Positions 26,109 to 35,087 of a stretch of 64,000 bases of DNA are shown here, piece after piece. Numbering within the stretch: position 1 is the first letter of the stretch; every line of letters begins with the position of its first letter. This DNA is from UBA4844 sp050943255 (GTDB taxonomy: Bacteria; Bacillota; Syntrophomonadia; Syntrophomonadales; Syntrophomonadaceae): assembly GCA_050943255.1 (NCBI GenBank), contig JBMNOV010000002.1, positions 1 through 64,000 of the forward strand, given 5' to 3'. Below the pieces are notes generated by a model. That model was not told the DNA's origin, searched no databases, and worked only from the letters and a program-made list of their open reading frames with translations. A program made the translations under genes and the position numbers.

Positions 26109-26450
26109 TTATGTGTTTCGAATAGTCGCAATCAATACCCCTATTAGTATAAGGGCTCCTCCGACAAAGAAATTGAAGTCTAAATATTCATTAAGCAATA
26201 ACCATCCTAAAAAGGATCCTACTAACGGCTGCAGGAAAAAGAATAATGAACCAATTCCGGCATCCATCATTTCCATACCTTTATTCCATAGAAAGAATGC
26301 ACCCGCTGAAGATACTATTCCTAAATACAAGACTCCAGGAATCACCAAAGAGTTATTTAAGATAATGCTCTTAGTATGTATCTCCCACAACATAAACGGT
26401 GTGGTAAAGATTAATGGTATTTTAGGGTTCTTATTCACACGGTAATACAA
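26109..26450 (-). pseudogene. Truncated EamA/DMT-family transporter
   Basis: 113 residues, only the C-terminal third of a ~300-residue EamA permease. It covers the helices LVIPGVLYLGIVSSAGAFFL, 'WNKGMEMMDAGIGSLFFFLQPLVGSFLGW' and the final 'FFVGGALILIGVLIA'. There is no start region. It abuts the stop of the Phd-Uma2 gene directly, suggesting a recombination joint there. Confidence 0.8.
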
Positions 26451-27185
26451 TTAGATATCTGCAAAAATATCTCCCAACCGTATCATTAGCCCTGCAAAAA
26501 CACTTGATTCTATAGTCTCATCCTCATTCAGGATTATCAGGCTTTCGATATCTCTTTCGGGAGAAAAGGAATACTGTAGGAGGCTCTTTTCCTCAAGATT
26601 TACTACCCAATATTCCGAAACCCCGCTTTTCATGTACAGATTTAATTTGGTTACCATATCCTTACCCTTATTCGATGGTGATAATACCTCAACTATAAGT
26701 GTGGGTATACCCTCATATTTGTTAGATTCGTTGACTTTGTCCAGGTCGCAGATAACCACAATATCCGGCTGCACAACATTGGGATCTTCTTCAAACTTGG
26801 TTGCAAAACCGAACAGCCTTATATCCAGTGGCGCTGTTAATGAGCGGCAGACCTTTCCTCTAAAATAGTTATTAAAGTGCCAGGATATTTCGTTAACCAC
26901 AATCTGATGTTTAAAACTTGGGGACGCCAGCAGATATATCTCGCCATCGATAAATTCATACCTTTGATCGGATGAATCGATCAGTTCCATGTATTCCTCA
27001 TAGCTAATTTTCTTGGTAGTTTTATAGTTTTTCGCTTCTTCGTGCAACAGATAATAATCAGGTTCATTATAGCGAATCAGTTTAGCAACGCTTTTTCCGT
27101 TTTTGGTAATAATAATATCTTCCTTCTCCGCCAGAGATAGGTATTTTCCGAAAGCGTTCTGTAAATCAGTAGTATTGACACGCAT
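26451..27185 (-). CDS. Phd/YefM antitoxin domain fused to a Uma2 (DUF820) nuclease-fold domain
   Basis: 244 residues. Residues 1-45 are a Phd/YefM N-terminus (MRVNTTDLQNAFGKYLSLAE, 'IIITKNGKSVAKLIRY'). Residues ~55-240 are a Uma2 PD-(D/E)XK-like domain: 'YEFIDGEIYLLASPS', 'VVQPDIVVICD', 'PTLIVEVLSPSN', 'KLNLYMKSGVSEYWVV'. A DNA-binding antitoxin half joined to a putative nuclease suggests self-regulation through the repeated sites just upstream. Uma2 function is not settled; the cleavage activity is inferred from fold. Confidence 0.85.
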   Translation of the reverse strand: MRVNTTDLQNAFGKYLSLAEKEDIIITKNGKSVAKLIRYNEPDYYLLHEEAKNYKTTKKISYEEYMELIDSSDQRYEFIDGEIYLLASPSFKHQIVVNEISWHFNNYFRGKVCRSLTAPLDIRLFGFATKFEEDPNVVQPDIVVICDLDKVNESNKYEGIPTLIVEVLSPSNKGKDMVTKLNLYMKSGVSEYWVVNLEEKSLLQYSFSPERDIESLIILNEDETIESSVFAGLMIRLGDIFADI

Positions 27186-27206
27186 AAACTCACCCCCAAT
27201 TCCTAT

Positions 27207-27262
27207 GTTAGCTATTATTTTAAATGTATATTAGCTAATTGTCAAACTCATATTAGCTAAAG
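27207..27262. promoter_or_regulatory. Triple TTAGCTA operator array for the Phd-Uma2 gene
   Basis: The palindrome ATTAGCTAAT (27230-27239) is flanked by ATTAGCTAA (27252-27260) and TTAGCTATT (27208-27216), about 22 bases apart centre to centre. The array lies directly upstream of the Phd-Uma2 start and looks like Phd autoregulatory sites. Confidence 0.65.
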
Positions 27263-27328
27263 AGATGTTCGAGGTGATCCTTCTTGGGCTTTGAGGTACC
27301 TGACACCAACTTATCATTGATTTTCGTA

Positions 27329-27475
27329 CTACCTTCCAGTTCCAACACTACCCGCAGCCAAAGCAGATTGGCCCTCGCCGTCCTGTCCGTCTTTTATATT
27401 GCTGGCGCTCGGCGCTGAAGCTCCGTTAGCAACTGCTACATAATAGGCAGTAGCACCAGCATTGGCTTTAGCAAG
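27329..27475 (-). pseudogene. Scrap of a repetitive surface-protein gene
   Basis: On the minus strand, 48 codons without a stop end in TAG at 27329. They read ANAGATAYYVAVANG, then APSASNIKDGQDGEGQSALA. The 'ApSA-x-Ik-G-D-x-G' pattern is like repeat units of Gram-positive surface or adhesin proteins. Neither end of the gene is present. Confidence 0.35.
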
Positions 27476-27488
27476 TATTCCCACCTGC

Positions 27489-27995
27489 TTACTCCCAAGG
27501 AGGCGTAATCCAGGCCCTGGGCTTATTTGTCACTCAGATCGCGGCAGTCAATATTGTAGCCATGCTTATCAGGATTTACTGCAGGAGCACGGTTTCCTAT
27601 GTAGTATGAGCCGCAAAGGTGAATGCCAGGATAATGCTTGTGCTGAGACATTTTTTCATAGTATGAAGGTCGAATGGATATATGGAGAACCGTTGAAATC
27701 CAGATATAGGATGAAACAGGAAGTCAGGGAATACATAGAGGTTTATTATAATCGGCAAAGAATGCATTCTAATAATGGGTATCTTTCGCCTTATGATTTT
27801 GAAAGGGTTAATCAGTCCAGCTTCTTACTGTCCGCTTAGGCTTGACCAGATCAAAAAGATTTATAGTTTGATTTTCGCATTAGCTATCCCGGATAAAGCA
27901 GTCTTAACAAAGCTGCATTTATCCGGGAAACTGGGGGCAAGCAAATCATCGCTTCGTTCTTCATGTGATTTTAATGTGTCTACTTTGGGGGGAGC
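27489..27995 (+). mobile_element. IS3-family insertion sequence remnant (3' part)
   Basis: The frame to 27839 encodes the C-terminal ~115 residues of an IS3 OrfB transposase: HSDRGSQYCS (catalytic Asp), 'SRKGECQDNACAETFFHSMK' (catalytic Glu) and the tail 'YIEVYYNRQRMHSNNGYLSPYDFE'. OrfA and the first half of OrfB are missing. GTGTCTACTTTGGGGGG (about 27976-27992) may be the right end. The element is dead. Confidence 0.85.
27936..27973 (-). repeat. Short copy of the 5' part of the FtsW-like gene
   Basis: GGCAAGCAAATCATCGCTTCGTTCTTCATGTGATTT repeats 29168-29204 (codons of EERSEDLLA...) with a few changes. It is a small displaced duplicate in the same orientation. Confidence 0.65.
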
Positions 27996-28012
27996 ATATT
28001 ACTAACCCTGAG

Positions 28013-29305
28013 TTATTTATTGGTAAGCAATACAATATCTTTTAACCTATACGCGGCAAGAATCATTCCTAAAGCCAGCATCTGTACTACCAGCTGGCTG
28101 CCCCCATAGCTTATAAAGGGCAAACTCATCCCGGTAATAGGAAGCCAGCCCAGGTTCATTAGTATGTGCCATAATGTTTGCACCAGCAAAAGGGTTGAAA
28201 GCCCTGCAATTAGTAATGACCCATATTCATTGCGTACTATTTTTGCGGTTTTAAATAAGTGGACGAGAAAGCCCACAACTAAAAAGAAAAACAATATTCC
28301 GGCCAGCCAGCCAAAGGTATATACGATATAGGTAAAGACAAAATCGGTATGTAATTCCGGCAAGACAGATAGATTAAACCCCTGGCCAAAGAGGCCGGCA
28401 GCTTTTAATACTTCGGTAATCTTAATGTACAAATACCCTGCCCCACTGGGGTCGACCTGCGGGTTTAGGAATATGGTAAAGCGCTGCAGGCGATATGGAT
28501 GAGAAATAACTGCCAGTAAAGTAGTTAACACAGGGAAAGCCATAATCGCTGCTATTTGCCAGTATTTTGCGCGACTTAATAACATTAAAACAAAAAAGGC
28601 ACTGGTAAATAGCAACAATCCGGATAAACACGGACTGGCAATATATAATAGAACTGGAATTATGAATAGTATTCCACCTTTTATCAAAGATTTCCGATCA
28701 TTCCAATCGCATTTAACCAATAAACCAGCTAAGGCTATGGTTAATAGATAAGGAGATATAGCAGCAATATTAATAGAAAAAGGCCCTACAACCAAATAAG
28801 GTAATCCTGCCACGGAAGGGCCATCTAACAAGGTAAGTATCCAGATACCAATGGTAAATACATAAACATATGCAGATATTGGCTGAAATTTACGGTAATC
28901 TATCCTGCTGACCAGGATTAACAGAGCCCCTCCCAACACTGCATAAAATATCGATTTGTAGAAAACCCCCAAGTCATACGTTAATAAATTATTAAATTGT
29001 ATAGTATATAAGGTAAATAACCCAAAACCCAAAAATAGAGCGGTAAAGAGAAGCAACCACCAGTCAGTTTTAGGCTTATGGGTTTGGTGTAATTGCTTTC
29101 CTACTGATACTGGATCACCCATATCTTTTACTGCTTGCCTTATAGCCTCTTCTGGGGGCACACCCTGAGCAAGCAAATCCTCGCTTCGTTCTTCAATGTG
29201 ATTTAAAAGTTCACTTTTTAGTGCGGGGTGAATTTCCTTACACTTCACCTGGTCACATACTTTTTCCAGATACTCGGTTACATCATGGTTCTGGTACAGG
29301 CTCAA
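28013..29305 (-). CDS. FtsW/RodA/SpoVE-family protein with permease-prefix N-terminus
   Basis: 430 residues, TTG start with GGGGG 8 bases upstream, overlapping the PadR gene by 23 bases. Residues 1-75 are a soluble helical 'permease prefix' (LKSELLNHIEERSEDLLAQG, 'EEAIRQAVKDMGDPVSVGKQL'). Residues ~80-425 hold about ten helices with SEDS features ('GQGFNLSVLPELHTDFVFTYI', 'ITGMSLPFISYGGSQLVVQM'). SEDS proteins polymerise glycan strands at the membrane. Pairing with a PadR regulator suggests induced use under envelope stress, not housekeeping division. Confidence 0.88.
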   Translation of the reverse strand: MSLYQNHDVTEYLEKVCDQVKCKEIHPALKSELLNHIEERSEDLLAQGVPPEEAIRQAVKDMGDPVSVGKQLHQTHKPKTDWWLLLFTALFLGFGLFTLYTIQFNNLLTYDLGVFYKSIFYAVLGGALLILVSRIDYRKFQPISAYVYVFTIGIWILTLLDGPSVAGLPYLVVGPFSINIAAISPYLLTIALAGLLVKCDWNDRKSLIKGGILFIIPVLLYIASPCLSGLLLFTSAFFVLMLLSRAKYWQIAAIMAFPVLTTLLAVISHPYRLQRFTIFLNPQVDPSGAGYLYIKITEVLKAAGLFGQGFNLSVLPELHTDFVFTYIVYTFGWLAGILFFFLVVGFLVHLFKTAKIVRNEYGSLLIAGLSTLLLVQTLWHILMNLGWLPITGMSLPFISYGGSQLVVQMLALGMILAAYRLKDIVLLTNK

Positions 29306-29645
29306 GCTTCATACCCCCTATTACTTGGTCTACGGCCTTTTTAAACTGATTCCATTCCGCGCTTTTTTCTTTAAGAATATTAGTGCCCTGGCTGGTAATG
29401 CGGTAATATTTGCGGCGGCGGCCTTGATTGGATTCAACCCAGTAGGACTCAACCGAGCCTTCAGCCTCCAGAGCATGCAATATGGGGTATAAAGTTCCTT
29501 CTTTAAAGACAAATACTCCCCCCGATTGCTTATTAATCTCTTTTATTATCTGGTAACCATACATGTCATCCTGTGAGAGCAAGCTTAAAACCATAATAGC
29601 AGTACTCCCTCTGATTAACTCCTTATTTACTTTCACCATGCTCAC
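29283..29645 (-). CDS. PadR-family transcriptional regulator
   Basis: 120 residues. The winged helix reads LIRGSTAIMVLSLLSQDDMYGYQIIKE with 'GTLYPILHALEAEGSVESYW' and 'RRRKYYRITSQG', the PadR pattern. A C-terminal helix of ~35 residues serves for dimerisation. It precedes and overlaps the FtsW-like gene, which it should repress together with itself via the palindrome at 29666-29700. Confidence 0.92.
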   Translation of the reverse strand: MSMVKVNKELIRGSTAIMVLSLLSQDDMYGYQIIKEINKQSGGVFVFKEGTLYPILHALEAEGSVESYWVESNQGRRRKYYRITSQGTNILKEKSAEWNQFKKAVDQVIGGMKLEPVPEP

Positions 29646-29665
29646 CTTCTTTCATATACATAGAT

Positions 29666-29700
29666 AGCCTATGTATATAATATAACTATATACATAGGCT
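29666..29700. promoter_or_regulatory. PadR operator: 13-bp perfect inverted repeat
   Basis: AGCCTATGTATAT (29666-29678) and ATATACATAGGCT (29688-29700) are exact reverse complements 9 bases apart, just upstream of the PadR gene. The ATGTAT/ATACAT cores are like known PadR sites. Confidence 0.8.
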
Positions 29701-29788
29701 GACAAGGTATAAATTAATTATGTGCAGTAACGGTGGTAATGTGCTTGAGTGGTTAACTAGTGCTGTACCAAAAAACCTCACTTTATTA

Positions 29789-32389
29789 TCAGATATTCTC
29801 CTGCTTCAAGGCATCAACTATGTTCTCTTTCTTAACCTTGGAACTGGAATACAGCATTGCTGCCCCCACGATGACAAATACAGCAATAACTACATATCCT
29901 ATACTTGCCCAGGGAAGTACAAAGCCGTAGCTAAAGGTATACCCTAGAGACCGGTAGATCAAATACATCACGATTATGCTGAGCGGAAGCCCATAAACAA
30001 GCGACTTGATGCCATAGAAGATACTTTCATAGTTAAGCATTTTATTAAACCCCTTGGGGGTCATGCCAACTGATTTAAGCATGGCAAATTCTCTTTTGCG
30101 CAAAGCAATGCTGGTGGAAATAGTATTAAAAATGTTGGCCATAGAAATCGCTGTAATTAACACAATAAAACCATAGGTGAATACTGACATTAACAGCATT
30201 ATCTGCTCTTCCTGCTGCCTCACCTGATGCACATTGTAAATGCCTATCCTGCTCTCTTGCATATCCTCAATCTGGTGTTGGGTTGCCAGGGGATCAGAGC
30301 TTTTCAGTAATAGCCTGGATCTAGTTTCATCAATTCTCATGTTTCCATCCAACTCACTCATGACTTGTTCGGAAACAATGACAGTTAGTCCGCCCGGCCC
30401 GGCTGGGAAGACGCCCATAGGGGCTTTATCTGTTAAGGCCGCAATTTGCAGTTGGTTTAAAAAGGTCTCTTTTTGTGTCTCTTGATCAGTCTGGTATAAT
30501 TCAATACTCTGACCAACCTTGGCATTAATGGCCTTGGTCTCAATAAATTTTCTTGCCTCATAATCCTGATAAGAAGTAGTATCAATTACAATTCCCGATA
30601 ATTTATCGGCATTTCTCAGCTGATTATAATCGGCACCAATTTCTTGGGCGTAATCCTTAAGAGACTTTTCATCTAGTGCAACTATATCGATATAGTAGGG
30701 ATATTTCTCATCTTTTATTGTACCATTATATATTTCCTGTAGTTCTTTAGGTATAAACTCCTCATCAATCCAGGCATTGGCAGTTAGTTCTTTTAATACA
30801 GAATATTCGGTAACATCACTAAGACTAGTAATGGCCTGTATTAAATGTTCATCCTGGGCTGCGTTTTCCCCAGGCAGCATGACCTGAATATCAAAATTTA
30901 CTCCATCCTGGGAGAGTTCAACTGATTTCTGGAGATTATCGGTGAAATATGCAACGGTTAAAAATAGAACTATGCTTATTACCAATGAAAATACCGTAGC
31001 CTGGTACCTGCGTTTGTTTCTTTTCAAATTTTTTAAGCCAATTTCGGCTTCAAAACCAAATATTCTGCGGATAAGTCCATAAGTTCTCACTGCTTTATGG
31101 TTAAGCTTAATATCAGTTGTTTGTCTGATGGCATCAATAGCAGAGATATTAGACGCTTTTTTAGCCGGCCAATAGGTGGAAATAAAAATCGTCAATATGG
31201 AAATAACACAAGCACCCAATATAGATAAGGGGGTGATTACCACTCTAAATGCTTCAGAAACTCCTGATGCTCCCAGCATTCCCTTTATCATAGGATTGAT
31301 AAACCAGAAAGTAATAGCCAGCCCCCCCAGACCACACAGGATTCCCAGGGGAATGCTTATCAAGACTATGACTGCTCCCTCAAAAAACACCGAGTTTCTT
31401 TTCTGCTTTCTTGTTGCCCCTACACTGGAAAGCATGCCTAAATGACGGGAACGTTCCGAAACCGAGATAGCAAAAGCATTATAGATTAATGCTGCCGAGC
31501 CTACTACAATTATCGCCATTATGATTGCTATCAGTGAATAAAGGGTTTGGTGCAGGTTATCTATATCGGTTACACCATAAAAGCGGAGCAGTTCATTATT
31601 ATATTCTACGGTTAAAATGTTATTTTGCCTGGCCAGATCCTGGGCATGGTTGTAAAGTGACCTTTTAACTTGTTTTAAAACCACCGCGGCATCAACAGTA
31701 TCATTTGTTCCTAGGATGCTGGCATCTACATAGCTAATAACATTATACCCTGGTGCCCAGGCAGGTTCCCAGGTAGGACGGGCAATGATTCCCACCACAG
31801 TATAATTATGAGTTGATGTATTATTTAATGTTTCGGTAACCTCACCGTCTTTGGTTTGTAAAGGAGTCTGCTGGTTCAGGGGCTGGCTATCACCTGCAGT
31901 CATAAATCTCTGGCCGATATCAAGTACCAACTGATCACCAATTGCCAGCTTAACCTTGGCGCTTTCAGCAATTTCCTCGGAGATGACCACCTCATTATTG
32001 GCCTGCGGCAACCGCCCTTTGATCAGTTCAATGGGGAACTGTTCAAAACCCTGGGAATCATATTCTTTAATAAACAAGTAGGGTTTATATAATCTATTTT
32101 GGTTTCCTGCTAAAAAAGCATAGCCCCGATCTCTGGAGACGATAAGTGTTTTAGTTTCTTCATCATTTTTAATAGCTTGCAGCTGTTCCTGGTTTACATT
32201 CTTATACAGGACATGCCATTCTCCATCTTTGGCAATGGTTTGTCTTTGCAGCAAATCCATAAAAGATACACCCAAAGTTGCTACCGCGGTTACCATAGCG
32301 ACAGAGATAATTACGCCTATAATGGTAACCAGGGTTCTTCTTCGGTTTTGTTGTAAATTTCGTAAGGTTAGTTTATTTACAATATTCAT
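29789..32389 (-). CDS. Two-module FtsX-type ABC permease
   Basis: 866 residues. An N-terminal helix (about 17-40) is followed by a large external domain, an FtsX block (around 275-420: 'SERSRHLGMLSSVGATRKQKRNSVFFEG'), a second external domain, and a final FtsX block (around 740-855: 'RKREFAMLKSVGMTPKGFNKMLNYE'). This is the layout of MacB/BceB-like peptide-sensing or export permeases. The start overlaps the ATPase stop by 4 bases. With the two-component system upstream it likely forms an antimicrobial-peptide detox module. Confidence 0.88.
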   Translation of the reverse strand: MNIVNKLTLRNLQQNRRRTLVTIIGVIISVAMVTAVATLGVSFMDLLQRQTIAKDGEWHVLYKNVNQEQLQAIKNDEETKTLIVSRDRGYAFLAGNQNRLYKPYLFIKEYDSQGFEQFPIELIKGRLPQANNEVVISEEIAESAKVKLAIGDQLVLDIGQRFMTAGDSQPLNQQTPLQTKDGEVTETLNNTSTHNYTVVGIIARPTWEPAWAPGYNVISYVDASILGTNDTVDAAVVLKQVKRSLYNHAQDLARQNNILTVEYNNELLRFYGVTDIDNLHQTLYSLIAIIMAIIVVGSAALIYNAFAISVSERSRHLGMLSSVGATRKQKRNSVFFEGAVIVLISIPLGILCGLGGLAITFWFINPMIKGMLGASGVSEAFRVVITPLSILGACVISILTIFISTYWPAKKASNISAIDAIRQTTDIKLNHKAVRTYGLIRRIFGFEAEIGLKNLKRNKRRYQATVFSLVISIVLFLTVAYFTDNLQKSVELSQDGVNFDIQVMLPGENAAQDEHLIQAITSLSDVTEYSVLKELTANAWIDEEFIPKELQEIYNGTIKDEKYPYYIDIVALDEKSLKDYAQEIGADYNQLRNADKLSGIVIDTTSYQDYEARKFIETKAINAKVGQSIELYQTDQETQKETFLNQLQIAALTDKAPMGVFPAGPGGLTVIVSEQVMSELDGNMRIDETRSRLLLKSSDPLATQHQIEDMQESRIGIYNVHQVRQQEEQIMLLMSVFTYGFIVLITAISMANIFNTISTSIALRKREFAMLKSVGMTPKGFNKMLNYESIFYGIKSLVYGLPLSIIVMYLIYRSLGYTFSYGFVLPWASIGYVVIAVFVIVGAAMLYSSSKVKKENIVDALKQENI

Positions 32390-33069
32390 GGACGAATCAC
32401 CTCATCCCGGGCTATTCTTCCGTCTTCTATGGAAATAATTCGGTCAGCCTGTAAGGCAATTCGTTCATCATGAGTAATAATAATCAAGGTTTGCTTATAA
32501 GTTTTGTTAAACATTTTTAATAAGCTAACTATTTCATTGCTGTTTTTGCTGTCCAAATTACCTGTGGGTTCGTCAGCCAACATTAAAACAGGATTATTAA
32601 TCAAGGCTCTGCCGATCGAGACCCGTTGCTGCTGCCCGCCGGAAAGCTGATTAGGCAGATAATGCAAGCGGTTCCCCAAATTTAAAATGTTTACGATGTC
32701 ATTAAAATGCTTTTTATTAACCTGATGGCCATCCAGTAATAAGGGCAAAATAATATTTTCTTCCACCGTCAAGACCGGGATCAGATTGTAAAACTGATAA
32801 ACCAGGCCAATTTGCCGGCGTCTAAAAATTGCCAACTGGGTCTCATTCAGGCGATAGATATCAGTGTTATTAACTAATACCTTGCCACTGGTAGGCATGT
32901 CTACCCCTCCCAACATATGCAAAAGAGTAGATTTGCCTGATCCAGAAGGCCCGATTATAGCAATGAATTCCCCTTCCTTTACGGAAAAAGAGACATCATC
33001 AAGGGCTTTTACAGCTGTCTCCCCTTCCCCATAGATTTTAGACAGATGTTCTATTTGTAAGATTTCCAA
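32386..33069 (-). CDS. ABC ATPase of the MacB/LolD/BceA group
   Basis: About 227 residues. The TTG at 33069 lies 8 bases after GGAGG, which is better than the ATG at 33084 that overlaps the site. Walker A is GPSGSGKST, the signature LSGGQQQRVSIGRAL, Walker B VLMLADEPTGNLD and the switch ITHDERIAL. It is the partner of the FtsX permease that follows. Confidence 0.9.
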   Translation of the reverse strand: MEILQIEHLSKIYGEGETAVKALDDVSFSVKEGEFIAIIGPSGSGKSTLLHMLGGVDMPTSGKVLVNNTDIYRLNETQLAIFRRRQIGLVYQFYNLIPVLTVEENIILPLLLDGHQVNKKHFNDIVNILNLGNRLHYLPNQLSGGQQQRVSIGRALINNPVLMLADEPTGNLDSKNSNEIVSLLKMFNKTYKQTLIIITHDERIALQADRIISIEDGRIARDEVIRP

Positions 33070-33172
33070 TTTATAAACCTCCATTTTACGGTGTTTCTAT
33101 AAGTATATCTGCCTAAAATGACAAATAAGTGACTGCAATATTACAATTTAGTCACTTTATTACACGGGGACG

Positions 33173-34183
33173 TCAAACTATTTGTTTGTAAAACATAATC
33201 CTGAATTGAGTACCCTTTTCCCCCTCACTTTTTACTTCAATAGCGCCATTCTGATAAGATATAATGCTATGAGCCATGGCCAGCCCAATACCAACACTAT
33301 CATCGCTGGCATTTTTACCTTTATAAAAACGTTTAAAAATATAAGGAATGTCCTCCTTGGGTATTCCTTTCCCATTATCGGCAATGACTATTTCAGTAAA
33401 TAGTGCATTTTCCGTAAAAGAAATGGTGATATTCCCTCCTTCAGGAGTATGTTCTACACAGTTTTTTAAAATATTTATTAAAGCTTCGCATGTCCAATTA
33501 AAATCACCCCTAAAGGAAACATCACTATTACCATTTATCGAAATAGTTTGTCCTTTAATATCCAGGGGGATTAGAATGGGCTCAATCGCTTTTTGTATAA
33601 GCTTTTCCACCTTTATCAAATCTTTTTTAAAACTTACCGTTCCCGCATCAATTTTAGCCAGTTTTAATAATGCAGAAACCAGCCATTCCATACGTTCCAA
33701 CTGCAAGCGAATTTTATGGGTAAATTCCATTCTTTTTACTTCCGGCAGATTAGCATCATTTAGTAAGTCTGCCATCACCATCATGGAGGTAAGTGGAGTT
33801 TTAAGTTGATGAGATATATCAGCAATGGCATCGGTTAGTTGGAGCTTCTCCTGCTGCAAAAGCGAGCTCTGCTCTGAAAGTATTAATGTCACTTTATAAA
33901 TATCATTTTTTAAGATACTAAGCTCACCTTCCTGATTATCCCTGACATCCAGAAAGTAATCACCTGCACTGACCTGGCGCAGGTATTCGGAAAGCTTTTC
34001 TATTTGCTGATACCTCCATTTGGTAAAAAATAAGCTGCATCCCACTAATAATACAGCCGTAATAAAAGTAATAACCGCAGCCAGCGGCGAAATAAGATAG
34101 GCTATAGCAGTTGCCGCCAAAGTTATTGAACTCAATATAAGTAACAGTATTTGAACCTCTCTGTTACGCAGCAAGCTAATCAC
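33173..34183 (-). CDS. Sensor histidine kinase with minimal external loop (BceS-like)
   Basis: 336 residues. Two helices lie within residues 9-53 with almost nothing between them, the mark of intramembrane-sensing kinases. A HAMP-like stretch (SEYLRQVSAGDYF) leads to HisKA with His125 (DISHQLKTPLT), then N-box (LKNCVEHTPEGG), G1 (DNGKGIPKED) and G2 (GIGLAMAH). Such kinases usually sense through a partner ABC transporter, here probably the FtsX system downstream. The gene overlaps its response regulator by 8 bases. Confidence 0.9.
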   Translation of the reverse strand: MISLLRNREVQILLLILSSITLAATAIAYLISPLAAVITFITAVLLVGCSLFFTKWRYQQIEKLSEYLRQVSAGDYFLDVRDNQEGELSILKNDIYKVTLILSEQSSLLQQEKLQLTDAIADISHQLKTPLTSMMVMADLLNDANLPEVKRMEFTHKIRLQLERMEWLVSALLKLAKIDAGTVSFKKDLIKVEKLIQKAIEPILIPLDIKGQTISINGNSDVSFRGDFNWTCEALINILKNCVEHTPEGGNITISFTENALFTEIVIADNGKGIPKEDIPYIFKRFYKGKNASDDSVGIGLAMAHSIISYQNGAIEVKSEGEKGTQFRIMFYKQIV

Positions 34184-34859
34184 CGACCTTATAACCTAGA
34201 CCACGCACCGTTTTGATAAGGGTTGGATTTTGCGGATCATCTTCCAGCTTTTCCCGTAATCTTTTTATATAAACGGTTAAGGTATTATCATTTACGAAGT
34301 CACCGGCTATGTCCCAGATTTGCTCTAAGAGTTGATTGCGGGAAAGAACCTGTCCGACATGGTTAGCGAATATAAGTAGTAAACGGTATTCCAGAGCAGT
34401 CAGATTAATTTCGCAGCCATTCTTATAAACCTTGCCTTCCAGCAGATTAACCCGAACATTATCTATTGCTACAAAAGTTTTAGTCTGAGTTTGCATATTA
34501 TACCGGCGTAAAACCGTTTTTATCCGCGAAATAAGCTCCCGGATGCGAAAGGGTTTGGTAATATAATCATCCGCTCCCATATCAAGGCCCATCACTACAT
34601 TAACCTCATCATCAATAGCAGTTAAAAAAATAACTGGTATGTCGCCGCGCTGTTTAACAAAATGGCACAAATCATAGCCACTCCCATCCGGCAGCGACAA
34701 ATCAAACAAACATAAATTCAATTGCTGCAATTCTTCGGTTAATACTTTTTGCGCTGATTTATAATCATGGCAAAGAACCGCAGAAAAACCCTCCTGTATA
34801 AGTGAATATTCAATTCCCGCGGCAATCGTTTTATCATCTTCAACCAGCAAAATCTTCAT
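34176..34859 (-). CDS. OmpR-family response regulator (BceR-like)
   Basis: 227 residues. The receiver domain has Asp53 (LFDLSLPDGSG), acidic pair EDD (7-9), Thr ~81 (FLTAIDDE) and Lys ~103 (ITKPFRIRE). The C-terminal winged helix (about 135-226) ends in 'IKTVRGLGYKVGD'. It is the first gene of a four-gene set (regulator, kinase, ATPase, permease) and probably activates the transporter genes. A partial GGGGAC core (34888-34900) lies upstream. Confidence 0.92.
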   Translation of the reverse strand: MKILLVEDDKTIAAGIEYSLIQEGFSAVLCHDYKSAQKVLTEELQQLNLCLFDLSLPDGSGYDLCHFVKQRGDIPVIFLTAIDDEVNVVMGLDMGADDYITKPFRIRELISRIKTVLRRYNMQTQTKTFVAIDNVRVNLLEGKVYKNGCEINLTALEYRLLLIFANHVGQVLSRNQLLEQIWDIAGDFVNDNTLTVYIKRLREKLEDDPQNPTLIKTVRGLGYKVGD

Positions 34860-35087
34860 TAAGAATAACCACCCTTTACGTTACCCGGGGACGTTCTTTT
34901 GTAACAGTGCAGTTTTAGTACCAGGTCCGATAAACTCCAATAATTATATCTTTCCGGTTACTAAGCATTTTACCATAAACAAAAGAATAACTATTGAGTT
35001 GGTGATATACTGACTGGTGCGTAATTTATATTCCATGATACAAGGACCTTAAATGTATCGCAGAACCTTTGGCCAGGCTATAGTAGG

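Noticed and set aside
26113..26445. 110-codon plus-strand frame opposite the EamA fragment
   Set aside because: Its composition mirrors the membrane helices on the other strand; no start signals.
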